Of a DNA stretch of 64,000 bases, positions 8,865-17,457 are shown piece after piece. The notes below the pieces were generated by a model. That model ran no database searches. It worked only from the letters and a program-made list of their open reading frames with translations, and was not told the origin of the DNA. How positions within the stretch are numbered: the first letter of the stretch is position 1; each line of letters starts with the position of its first letter. The position numbers and the translations under genes were made by a program. Source of the DNA: Pseudovibrio sp000156235 (GTDB lineage Bacteria; Pseudomonadota; Alphaproteobacteria; Rhizobiales; Stappiaceae); assembly GCF_000156235.1 (NCBI RefSeq), contig NZ_DS996809.1, positions 62,001 to 126,000 of the forward strand, in the 5' to 3' direction.

Positions 8865-11800
8865 TCAGCTGGTTTTCTCAGCTTCTTCGACTTTGCCGAT
8901 CAGGTGCTCGAAGGTTCTGCGGACCATGATCTGTTGCTCCTGCATGTAGATGGTCAGGCGTTCGAAGTCTGGCTCGCCCCCTGCATTCACCAGAAGATCA
9001 AGCAATCCGCCCGGCGCTGTTTTAGGATCGAAGTGACCTGTCTGCGCCAGCTTGAGGATTTGTGTCAGATCCTCATAGTTACGCAGTGCCGGAATGAGCG
9101 TGTCTGCATCTTCTTCATGGAGCACTCCGAAGTCGCGTGCTTTGAGCAGAGCGTCTTCCGTTCGCGTCTGAAGGATCTCCGGATGGTCTACACCATGGGC
9201 CAGTTGGAGGAACTGGGCAATGAACTCAATGTCGATAAGACCACCAGGAATGCCTTTGATCTGCCAAGGGCTCTTGGCAGGCTTTTCCTTCTGGATACGG
9301 GCACGCATATCACAAACATCAGTGGCCAGCTTTTTCAGATCTCGCTTCTCCTGCAACAGTTGAGAGACTGCACAGTCGATCTGCATCGCGAACTCAGGGC
9401 TGGAGCTGGTGATGACGCGTGCGCGTGTGAGCGCCATGTGTTCCCAAGTCCAGGCATCGTTGGACTGATAGTCCTTGAAGGATACAAAACGCGTTGCAAG
9501 CGGCCCTGAGTTGCCGGATGGGCGCAAGCGGAAGTCAACCTCATAGAGGACCCCTTCTGCTGTTGGCGCTGTCAGAGCGGAAACGAGGCGCTGTGTGAGG
9601 CGGCTATAGTACTGACTTGGAGCCAGAGGGCGTTTGCCATCGCTTTGCACCACATCCTCAGGGAAGTCGTAGAGCAGGATCAAGTCAAGATCAGATGCAC
9701 AGGTGATCTCTTGTCCGCCCAGCTTACCCATAGCGACCAGAGCCAGTTCTGCACCTGGAATTTTGCCGTGTGCCTCTTCCAGCTCTTGTTGGACGCGTGG
9801 CAGCAGCTGACATAACACGGCGTCTGCAAGAGTTGATAGGCCTTGTCCCAACTCTGCAGCTGTAATTGTGCCTGTGATCAGACGCAGACCGAGCAGGAAC
9901 TGCTGCTCCTGTACGAAGATACGGGCCCGATCCAGTGCCTCTTCATAGTAGCCCGCCTGATCAAGCGTAACAGCCAATGCGCTTTCGATCTGTTCAGCCG
10001 TAGGCGCTCCTCCGAAGAAGGCAGGGTCCAAAAGCGCGTCCAGAACGTGGACACGTTTGGAGACGATTTCCGCCATGCGTGGCGCATTGCCCATGACCAT
10101 GGTGAGCAGGTTGAACAGGTGCGGATTTGACTTGAGCAAACCAAAGAGCTGAACGCCCATGGGCAGCTTAGAAAGGAAGGCATCAAATGTGAGCAAGGCC
10201 TGATCTGCATTCTCTGTACGTGCCAACGCATCCAGCAGGATGGGCGTGAACTCAGTCAGGCGTTCCCGAGCCTTTGGCGCTCGCACTGCCGGATATCTGC
10301 CGTAGTGCCATTGACGAATGGTACGGATGGCATCGACCGGACGCTGGAAGCCGAGTTGCATCAGAGTTTCAAGGGTGTTCGGGTCTTCGTCATCTCCGGT
10401 AAAGACCAGATTGCCGAGGTTGAGTGCGAGATCAGGCTCGTGCTCAAACAGACCTGAGTAATGCTTCTGCACCAACTCGAATTTACTGCGTATCTCATCT
10501 GCAAACTCTGAGCGACCACGTATACCCATCAGATGATAGACGCGCGCCAGTGCCTCATCATCCTTCGGAAGGATGTGGGTTTGCTCGTCGTTGATCATCT
10601 GAATGCGGTGCTCAACTTCGCGCAGATAGCGATAGGCCGCTTCCATATCTTCAGCTGCGGACTGATCAATCCAGCCACAATCGGCCAAACGTTCTAGCGT
10701 GATGAGCGTGCGGCGATCCCGGAGCTGCGGGTTTCGGCCACCTGCAATGAGCTGCTGGGTTTGGGCGAAGAACTCAACCTCACGAATACCACCGCGACCC
10801 AGTTTCACGTTGTGACCGGCAACGGTGATCTTGCTGAACCCTTTGTGGGCGTGGATCTGGCGTTTAATTGAATGCACGTCTGAAATTGCGGCATAGTCTA
10901 AATATTTGCGCCAGACGAATGGACGGATTTCCTCAAGGAAAATCTCGCCAGCTTCAACATCACCTGCGCATGGCCTTGCCTTGATGAGCGCCGCGCGTTC
11001 CCAGTTCTGACCGAGGCTTTCATAATAAACCAGCGCAGCAGGAACAGAGATTGCCAGTGGTGTGGCACCTGGATCAGGACGTAGACGGAGATCAGTACGG
11101 AAGACATAACCATCGCCAGTACGCTCATTCATGAGCTTTACAATGCGGCGAGTGATACGAACAAACTCGACTGGAGCCTCCGCTCCACCGATCAGGCGAC
11201 TGCGCTCGGGATCATAGAGAACGATCAGATCGATGTCGGAGGAATAGTTAAGCTCCCCCGCACCGTGCTTGCCCATGGCGAGGATGAAGTAGCCTGCGTC
11301 TTTTTCAGGCTCATCATGGTCTACCGGAATGAACTTTCCGCGTGTCTCCAGCTCGCGCAAACAGAAGCGCAAACAAGCTGTCAGGGATGCATCTGCGAAC
11401 TTGGTGAGAGCGCCTGTGACGTTCTCCAGCGGCCAGGCGCCTGCGATATCGGCGAGCGCAACAGTCAGAGCCAGTTCCTGCTTTGCCAGCCGCAAGGACT
11501 GCATGAGCTCGGCTTCGCTCTCAGGTCTTGCATTCAAGCAATCCTGCAGGAGGATGGCGATGGTCTCTTCTGGTGGCGTATTGAGTATGCGCAGGAAGCG
11601 CTGTACATCACGCAGCATGGTTTCGCGCAGGAAAGGCGCGTTGACCATGAAGCCCTTGATGAAACTGCGCAGATGCGGAGCACCCTGACAGAGCTGTTCA
11701 AACTCAGAAATGAGATCCTTGCGTTCCAGCTTCTCAATCAAATCTTTCAGATGCCGGTTGCCCAGATCATCATCTGCGCAAATGGACTGGCGTTCCAAGC

Positions 11801-11894
11801 GCTCAAATAAAGGGGCCAGTGCACCTTCTCTGTGTTCGCGCTTCAGAATGCTGCTTTTTAGCTGGTGGCGTTCTTCTTCTGAGCCTTGTCCCAT
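8865..11894 (-). CDS. glnE: Bifunctional glutamine-synthetase adenylyltransferase/deadenylase
   Basis: The 1009-residue protein has two nucleotidyltransferase-like domains. The N-terminal one carries GKHGAGELNYSSDIDLIVLYD-type signature residues and the C-terminal one GKLGGQ...SDLDLILLYD, each followed by a helical domain. It adds or removes AMP on glutamine synthetase to tune nitrogen assimilation. The start overlaps the end of the upstream kinase gene by 37 bp, so it is co-transcribed and probably translationally coupled to the two-component pair, as in other rhizobia. Confidence 0.95.
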   Translation of the reverse strand: MGQGSEEERHQLKSSILKREHREGALAPLFERLERQSICADDDLGNRHLKDLIEKLERKDLISEFEQLCQGAPHLRSFIKGFMVNAPFLRETMLRDVQRFLRILNTPPEETIAILLQDCLNARPESEAELMQSLRLAKQELALTVALADIAGAWPLENVTGALTKFADASLTACLRFCLRELETRGKFIPVDHDEPEKDAGYFILAMGKHGAGELNYSSDIDLIVLYDPERSRLIGGAEAPVEFVRITRRIVKLMNERTGDGYVFRTDLRLRPDPGATPLAISVPAALVYYESLGQNWERAALIKARPCAGDVEAGEIFLEEIRPFVWRKYLDYAAISDVHSIKRQIHAHKGFSKITVAGHNVKLGRGGIREVEFFAQTQQLIAGGRNPQLRDRRTLITLERLADCGWIDQSAAEDMEAAYRYLREVEHRIQMINDEQTHILPKDDEALARVYHLMGIRGRSEFADEIRSKFELVQKHYSGLFEHEPDLALNLGNLVFTGDDEDPNTLETLMQLGFQRPVDAIRTIRQWHYGRYPAVRAPKARERLTEFTPILLDALARTENADQALLTFDAFLSKLPMGVQLFGLLKSNPHLFNLLTMVMGNAPRMAEIVSKRVHVLDALLDPAFFGGAPTAEQIESALAVTLDQAGYYEEALDRARIFVQEQQFLLGLRLITGTITAAELGQGLSTLADAVLCQLLPRVQQELEEAHGKIPGAELALVAMGKLGGQEITCASDLDLILLYDFPEDVVQSDGKRPLAPSQYYSRLTQRLVSALTAPTAEGVLYEVDFRLRPSGNSGPLATRFVSFKDYQSNDAWTWEHMALTRARVITSSSPEFAMQIDCAVSQLLQEKRDLKKLATDVCDMRARIQKEKPAKSPWQIKGIPGGLIDIEFIAQFLQLAHGVDHPEILQTRTEDALLKARDFGVLHEEDADTLIPALRNYEDLTQILKLAQTGHFDPKTAPGGLLDLLVNAGGEPDFERLTIYMQEQQIMVRRTFEHLIGKVEEAEKTS

Positions 11895-13354
11895 GCTTCG
11901 TTGCCCTCTCCCTCACCTCTTTGCCCCTTTGTCAGAGGCAGAACAATCCGGGCACACAGGCCTGATTGCTCATCACTTCCAGAATCATCTACTGAACCAG
12001 CCGATGTTAACTGCAATTCTCCATGATGGAGAGTTACCACCGCCTTGATAAGTGACAATCCAAGTCCAGATCCCGGTGCATGACGAGAGCTGTCGAGCCG
12101 GACGAACCGATTACACACCCGCTCGCGATCGGCTTCTGCGATCCCTGCACCGTTATCTTCCACGCTGAGTATAGCTTGCTCATCGTTTGCAGACAGTACG
12201 ACTTTGATTGCGGGTTTAACATTCTCTTCGGTTGGACGACCGTATTTGAGGGCATTTTCAATCAGGTTGGCCAAAGCCTGAGCTAAAAGCTCGCGGTCAC
12301 CTTCGATGGTTGGCTCAGCTTCTGTTGAAACAGAAAAGGTAACACCATCATCTTCAGCAACAGGCTCATACAGTTCACAGACGTCATTGACGATGGTGTT
12401 AAGCTGCAATGGTTCCAGTTGGGCACCAGTAGAACCGGCTTCAACACGAGCGATACGCAAAAGGGCATTGAAGGTGTTGATCAGCTCGTCAGTCTCAACA
12501 AGAGTATCCTCCAAACACTCACGCCCCTCTTTTGCATTGAGGTCGCGACGCAAGGCAGCTTCAACACGACCACGCATGCGCGTGAGAGGGGTTTTGAGGT
12601 CGTGGGCAATGTTGTCGGAAACTTCCTTCAGGCCCTTCATGAGCTCTTCAATTCGATCCAGCATCACATTGAGGTTGCTTGCCAGACGGTCAAACTCATC
12701 GCCATTGCCAGTTACATCCAGACGGCCAGCAAGGTCACCCTCCATGATCTGGCGGGAGCTCATGGACAGGTTGTCGATACGTTTCAGGATACGGCGGTTA
12801 AGGAAGAACCATGTGATACCAGCCAGCACCACCATGCCGACGAGCCAGAGGGTTAAAGCGTCTCCGAGCAGACTTTTCAGGTGGACCTGATCCTCAAGAT
12901 CCCGCCCAACCAAAAGCTTGAAGTTACCCGGCAACTCGAAGATGCGCACGATTGCCTTGGCTTTGTTTTCATCCGTTTCAGGAAGGCCAAGCGGCGTGTA
13001 GCTGACAAACTGAATTCTGCCGTCTGACTCCGACAGTACCTTTTCAGGCAGGTAGGCGATATTGCCGGTGATGACGTTACCGGAATAATCCAGAATGAGG
13101 TAAAGATTGGAATTGGGGCTTCTGACGCGTCGCTCTACGCCCACCACGAGGCCATTGATGCCGTTTTGGGCGTATTGCTCAGCAAGGCCCTGAATCTCAG
13201 CATCAACTGTTTGCACGACCTGTTTGTTCATCAGATCATCTGTATTCTGCGAGATGAAGATGAACAGGAACACAGAAAGCGCCGTAAACGACGTCAGATA
13301 AATAGCTGCCAGCTTGAAGGCTGTGGTTGAGAGGATCCTAGTTAGAGCTGTCAC
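11858..13354 (-). CDS. Two-component sensor histidine kinase (HAMP, HisKA)
   Basis: I chose the GTG at 13354, which has AGGA upstream and overlaps the response-regulator stop by 17 bp; a longer frame reaches 13447 inside that gene. The protein is about 498 residues with two membrane segments, a periplasmic region of about 130 residues, HAMP, an H-box (IAHDLKTPLTRMRGRVEAAL) and a HATPase with DNGAGI and GSGLGLSL. It partners the OmpR-type regulator upstream. The degP-regulator-kinase-glnE order is a conserved rhizobial block; the signal is unknown, though envelope stress fits the degP link. Confidence 0.88.
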   Translation of the reverse strand: MTALTRILSTTAFKLAAIYLTSFTALSVFLFIFISQNTDDLMNKQVVQTVDAEIQGLAEQYAQNGINGLVVGVERRVRSPNSNLYLILDYSGNVITGNIAYLPEKVLSESDGRIQFVSYTPLGLPETDENKAKAIVRIFELPGNFKLLVGRDLEDQVHLKSLLGDALTLWLVGMVVLAGITWFFLNRRILKRIDNLSMSSRQIMEGDLAGRLDVTGNGDEFDRLASNLNVMLDRIEELMKGLKEVSDNIAHDLKTPLTRMRGRVEAALRRDLNAKEGRECLEDTLVETDELINTFNALLRIARVEAGSTGAQLEPLQLNTIVNDVCELYEPVAEDDGVTFSVSTEAEPTIEGDRELLAQALANLIENALKYGRPTEENVKPAIKVVLSANDEQAILSVEDNGAGIAEADRERVCNRFVRLDSSRHAPGSGLGLSLIKAVVTLHHGELQLTSAGSVDDSGSDEQSGLCARIVLPLTKGQRGEGEGNEAWDKAQKKNATS

Positions 13355-14018
13355 GGATGGAATATCCTGCACCACGAACAGTATGAAGCAACGGGAAATC
13401 GAAGCCTTTGTCGATTTTGGACCGCAGTCTGGAGATGTGAACGTCAATCACATTGGTCTGCGGATCAAAATGATAGTCCCAGACGTTTTCGAGCAGCATG
13501 GTACGGGTCACCACCTGTCCGGCATGCTTCATAAGGTATTCGAGCAGGCGGAACTCGCGAGGCTGTAGCACGATCTCCTGCCCTGCGCGGGTTACGGAGT
13601 GTGCGAGACGGTCCAGCACCAGATCGGATACCTGCAATTTGGTTTCCACCTGTGGGCCAGCTTTGCGGCGGCTCAGCACTTCAACACGGGCGAGCAGCTC
13701 AGAAAAAGCGTAGGGCTTGGGAAGATAATCATCTCCTCCAGCACGCAGTCCGGTGACGCGGTCGTCTACCTGTGACAGTGCAGAGAGGATCAAAACCGGG
13801 GTTTCATCGCCAGAGGCGCGAAGTGTTTCGATGATGGACAGGCCATCGCGTTTGGGCAGCATGCGGTCGACGACGAGCACATCCCATGTGTTGGAGATTG
13901 CCAGCTCAAGTCCGTCTTCGCCATTGTCTGCGTGATCAGGTGAGTGCCCTGCTTCTTTCAGTGCTTTGAGCAGATAATCTGCTGCTTCCCGATCATCTTC
14001 AATAATCAAGATTCTCAT
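13338..14018 (-). CDS. OmpR/PhoB family response regulator
   Basis: From the ATG at MRILIIEDD, preceded by GGGAAATGAAAG, the protein is 226 residues. The frame is open further upstream, but residues before this Met are unlike the family. It has a receiver domain with the acidic pocket DD, phospho-Asp in VVDRMLP and the conserved K in YLPKPYAFSEL, then a winged-helix domain ending with LRSKIDKGF and the VRGAGY turn. It is the partner of the overlapping kinase and probably controls envelope genes, possibly degP next door. Confidence 0.92.
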   Translation of the reverse strand: MRILIIEDDREAADYLLKALKEAGHSPDHADNGEDGLELAISNTWDVLVVDRMLPKRDGLSIIETLRASGDETPVLILSALSQVDDRVTGLRAGGDDYLPKPYAFSELLARVEVLSRRKAGPQVETKLQVSDLVLDRLAHSVTRAGQEIVLQPREFRLLEYLMKHAGQVVTRTMLLENVWDYHFDPQTNVIDVHISRLRSKIDKGFDFPLLHTVRGAGYSIRDSSN

Positions 14019-14269
14019 TCTTTCATTTCCCAGAGCAAGGCATTGGTCGTTTTCCTCACAATGAAGGGAAACGATAAAAAAATGCAAATGCTGTTGGGGG
14101 CAACCATCAGCATTTGCATAAGTTTTATAGGTGAAGTTGGCAGATGGTCAGGTCTCTGCCTTTTCTTCCAGCATTGGTTTTGGGGGCTGACATCAAGTTG
14201 AGGGCTTCTCTTGTTATCAGCCCCTCAAACAATCGAGGCACGTGTGAGAGTTTTCAGTGCTTCGATAAG

Positions 14270-14300
14270 GGATCACGAGAGGGGGCGTTTCCCGTGATCC
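14270..14300 (-). terminator. Hairpin at the 3' end of degP
   Basis: A perfect 8-bp inverted repeat (GGATCACG / CGTGATCC) with a 15-base loop lies 18 bp past the degP stop. There is no T run, so it may be a 3' stabilising hairpin or a Rho-linked end rather than a classical terminator. The rest of the spacer to 14019 should hold the promoter of the response regulator; I see no clear boxes. Confidence 0.45.
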
Positions 14301-14317
14301 ACATTCTTGTCGGTGAC

Positions 14318-15868
14318 TTATTCGTCACCCTTTTCCAGTGGGATCGCAACGAACAGAGTGTTCTCGCCGCGGGTCACACGAAGCAGAACTGCTTTGCGGC
14401 CTTGCTCACGAGCTTTTTCAACCTGCTCTGCAACATCCGCTGGAGACTGAACTTTTACGTTGGCAACTTCGGTTATGATTGCGCCTGGTGCGAGGCCTTT
14501 GTCAGCAGCTGGTCCATCCGGATCAACCTTAGTGACAACCACGCCTTCTTCATCAACACCGGCTTCTTCAGCTGTTGCGAGTTCCAGACCAAGGCTGTCT
14601 ACCAGTGCGGTGTTGGCATCTTCGCTCTGCTTGGCAGAAGCCTGCTGCTTTTCTTCCGGAATGGTGCCGAGCTTTACAGTCGCGGTGTTAATTTCACCAT
14701 CACGCCAGTACTCAATCTCAACTTCGGTGTTTGGTGAGTAGCCTGCGATGACTTTTGCCAGCTCACGTGGGCCATTCACTTCTTCACCATCCACTTTCAG
14801 AATGATATCGCCAGCCTGGAAGCCTGCTGCTTTTGCAGGTGTATCACCCTGCACTTCAGCAACCAGTGTGCCGTTTTCGTTGTCGAGGCCGAGAGATTCA
14901 GCAATGTCCTTGGTGACTGGCTGGATCTGAACACCAAGCCAACCACGGGTCACTGCGCCATCTTCCTTCAGATCAGAAATGATCTTTTTGGCGGTCTGTG
15001 CCGGGATCGCAAATGCGATACCTACGTTACCACCACTTGGAGAGACAATCGCTGAGTTCACGCCAACAACTTCACCCTTCACGTTAAATGCAGGACCACC
15101 GGAGTTACCGCGGTTCACAGATGCATCAATCTGGAGGAAGTCATCGTAGATGCCTGCGCCGATGTCACGGCCACGAGCAGATACGATACCAGCAGTCACA
15201 GTGCCGCCCAAGCCGAACGGGTTACCAACTGCAACAACCCATGAACCAACCAATGGCGCATCATCAGCAAAAGCGACGTATTCGAATTTTTCTTCGCTTT
15301 CCACTTTCAGGAGAGCCAGATCTGAGCGTTTGTCGGCACCGACCAGAGTTGCTTCCAACTCATCACCTTCACTGGTGACGATGGTGAACTCAGTACCGCC
15401 TTCAACCACGTGCTCGTTGGTTACAACATAGCCATCATCAGAGATGAAGAAGCCGGAGCCCTGAGACTGGTCGAAGCGCTTGCGTGGTGGAGCTTTTTTC
15501 TTTTGCTCACCACCTTTACCGCCGAACTCACGGAAGAATTTCTGCAGTGGGTGGTCATCCGGCATATCGCGGAACATTGGAGGAATGCCGCTCAGACGGT
15601 CGTGTTCTTTTACTTCGGAGCGAACCCGAACAGATACAACGGTTGGCTGCACGGCTTCTACCAGACCAACAAAGTTTGGCATGGCAGGCACGTCAACACG
15701 TACAGGTTCAGCCTGAGAGGTTGCCGGGACGAGTGTCAGGGGAGCAACCATTGCACCAGCAATTGCGAGTGCCATTGTACCATTGAGAAGACGGGAACGA
15801 CGTTTGGAAGTAGTTTTTGCAGCAGACAGGGAAACAACGTTGGAACTTGCGTTCTTGGTCAACTTCAT
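14318..15868 (-). CDS. degP: Periplasmic Do-type serine protease DegP/HtrA
   Basis: The protein is 516 residues from the ATG with GGAG nine bases upstream; an in-frame ATG five codons earlier is possible. A basic N-terminus and hydrophobic stretch ending in TSQAEP form a signal sequence. The trypsin-like domain has the triad His in TNEHVVEG, Asp in RSDLALLKV and Ser in GNSGGPAFN, and two PDZ domains follow. It degrades or refolds damaged envelope proteins. It lies upstream of the two-component pair and glnE. Confidence 0.94.
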   Translation of the reverse strand: MKLTKNASSNVVSLSAAKTTSKRRSRLLNGTMALAIAGAMVAPLTLVPATSQAEPVRVDVPAMPNFVGLVEAVQPTVVSVRVRSEVKEHDRLSGIPPMFRDMPDDHPLQKFFREFGGKGGEQKKKAPPRKRFDQSQGSGFFISDDGYVVTNEHVVEGGTEFTIVTSEGDELEATLVGADKRSDLALLKVESEEKFEYVAFADDAPLVGSWVVAVGNPFGLGGTVTAGIVSARGRDIGAGIYDDFLQIDASVNRGNSGGPAFNVKGEVVGVNSAIVSPSGGNVGIAFAIPAQTAKKIISDLKEDGAVTRGWLGVQIQPVTKDIAESLGLDNENGTLVAEVQGDTPAKAAGFQAGDIILKVDGEEVNGPRELAKVIAGYSPNTEVEIEYWRDGEINTATVKLGTIPEEKQQASAKQSEDANTALVDSLGLELATAEEAGVDEEGVVVTKVDPDGPAADKGLAPGAIITEVANVKVQSPADVAEQVEKAREQGRKAVLLRVTRGENTLFVAIPLEKGDE

Positions 15869-16032
15869 TTGGCTCAACTCCATTTAGTCAATCTCAGCCC
15901 AACTGGGGGAAACGGGGCTTTTGCATTTCGTTGAGGATGACTATGACAGAGCGAACCTTACAAACACCTATCTGCTACATTAATCTTCTGTAATGATGGG
16001 AAAACTTCATAGGCCTTCCCATCTGGACATTC

Positions 16033-16800
16033 TTAGTCCTTCATATAACGGCTGGCCCAAGCCGCAATCACGCGCGCTGCGTAATCTGCATCTTTGTATT
16101 TGAAGAGCAGATGGTCAGCATCATCCAAAGAGATGAATGATTTTGGGTGCTTAGCCGCTTCAAAGATCTGCGCTGCATTTTCAATACCAACGGTGGCATC
16201 GATTGGGGAATGGAGAACAAGTACCGCTTTCTTCAGGACAGCAACGCGCGAGCGGACATCCTGAGCTTCAAGATCTTCGATAAACTGGCGTTTAATCTTA
16301 AACGGGCGTTCACCAAGCTGTACGGTTGCTTCGCCCTTCTCTTTAATCTCATCAAGAGACGCGCCGAAGTTATGAATGACGTGATCTGCAGAGGCTGGTG
16401 CACCGATGGTCGCAACAGCTTTGACCTCAGGAACTTCAGAGGCAGCGGCAAGCACTGCCGCACCACCCAAAGAGTGGCCAACAAGCAGTTTGGGCGCTTC
16501 AAAATGATCACGCAGATAATTGGCTGCGAGGATGAGATCTTGAAGGTTCGACGAGAAGTTAGTGGAAGCAAAGTCACCACCACTGTTGCCGAGGCCAGTG
16601 AAATCGAAGCGCAGGACAGCGATGCCGTCTTTGGTCAGAGCAGATGCGATGCGGCGGGCAGCTGAAAGATCTTTGGAACACGTAAAGCAGTGAGCGAACA
16701 GAGCATACGCCTTGGGCTCTCCCTCTGGTTTATCCAGACGCGCAGCGAGATGCGCTCCTTGAGAGCCTTCAAATTCCAATTTAATGGGATCGTTTGCCAT
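16033..16800 (-). CDS. Alpha/beta-hydrolase family protein
   Basis: The 255-residue protein has the nucleophile elbow GHSLGG, an oxyanion-type segment near AHCFTC, an Asp-containing loop (HSPIDATVG) and a late His (DDADHLLFK), giving a complete Ser-Asp-His triad. It resembles small cytoplasmic esterases of the YhfR/OsmC-associated type, often annotated as serine aminopeptidase S33. It has no signal peptide. It interrupts the usual ccm-degP neighbourhood. The substrate is not predictable. Confidence 0.82.
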   Translation of the reverse strand: MANDPIKLEFEGSQGAHLAARLDKPEGEPKAYALFAHCFTCSKDLSAARRIASALTKDGIAVLRFDFTGLGNSGGDFASTNFSSNLQDLILAANYLRDHFEAPKLLVGHSLGGAAVLAAASEVPEVKAVATIGAPASADHVIHNFGASLDEIKEKGEATVQLGERPFKIKRQFIEDLEAQDVRSRVAVLKKAVLVLHSPIDATVGIENAAQIFEAAKHPKSFISLDDADHLLFKYKDADYAARVIAAWASRYMKD

Positions 16801-16927
16801 TTGAACTGTTCCTGTCGTTTCTGCGCAGCTGGCACATTCAGAATATATATTAAAAGACAGGTATCTAGTGCGCGCTTACACGCGTCTTTACAATTCAACT
16901 GGTTGCAAGAAGATGTGATTAAGCGTG

Positions 16928-16954
16928 AGCCCCACAAACGAGGTTTGCGGGGCT
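16928..16954. terminator. Strong hairpin after ccmH
   Basis: An 11-bp stem (AGCCCCACAAA / TTTGCGGGGCT, one G-U pair in the minus RNA) with a 5-base loop begins 14 bp beyond the ccmH stop. Neither side has a proper T run, so termination efficiency is unclear. It most likely marks the 3' end of the ccm transcript. Confidence 0.55.
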
Positions 16955-16968
16955 TTGCCTGAAATGTC

Positions 16969-17457
16969 TTATTTGGAGGACATGAGCTTATCAAGCTCTG
17001 CCTGCTCTTCGTCCGACAGCGGCTTGACGCCGGCTGTCTCGGTTTTGAGTGGTGCGTACTTTTTCTTTTTGGCTGCACGCCACAGGAAGAAGCCGCCAAT
17101 CAGAAGTGCAAGAGGTCCACCACCCCACAGGAATATGGTGTGGAATGCAAAGCGTGGCTTGAGGAGCACGAACTCACCGTAGCGCGCTACGAGGTAGTCC
17201 ATGACTTCCTTATTGGTATCCCCTTCCACCAGACGCTCACGCACCAACAGGCGCAGATCTTTTGCAAGCTGAGCGTTGGAGTCGTCGATGGACTGGTTCT
17301 GACAGACCACACAACGCACTTCCTTGGAAATCTCGCGGGCACGTTCTTCCAGAACGGGATCCTTGAGAACTTCGTCCGGGTTTACGGCGAACGCAGCCGG
17401 TGTGCCCAAAAGAATGGACGAGATTAAAACCAGTATGAACTTCATCTTCATGGTCAT
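16969..17457 (-). CDS. ccmH: Cytochrome c maturation protein CcmH (CycL-type thioredoxin-like)
   Basis: The 162-residue protein has a signal peptide, the redox motif CVVCQN (Cys49, Cys52), the helical region with NEVMDYLVARYG-like sequence and a membrane segment near residue 105-125. It keeps apocytochrome c thiols reduced for heme attachment on the periplasmic side. Its start overlaps the ccmF stop by one base, so the two are coupled. Confidence 0.94.
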   Translation of the reverse strand: MTMKMKFILVLISSILLGTPAAFAVNPDEVLKDPVLEERAREISKEVRCVVCQNQSIDDSNAQLAKDLRLLVRERLVEGDTNKEVMDYLVARYGEFVLLKPRFAFHTIFLWGGGPLALLIGGFFLWRAAKKKKYAPLKTETAGVKPLSDEEQAELDKLMSSK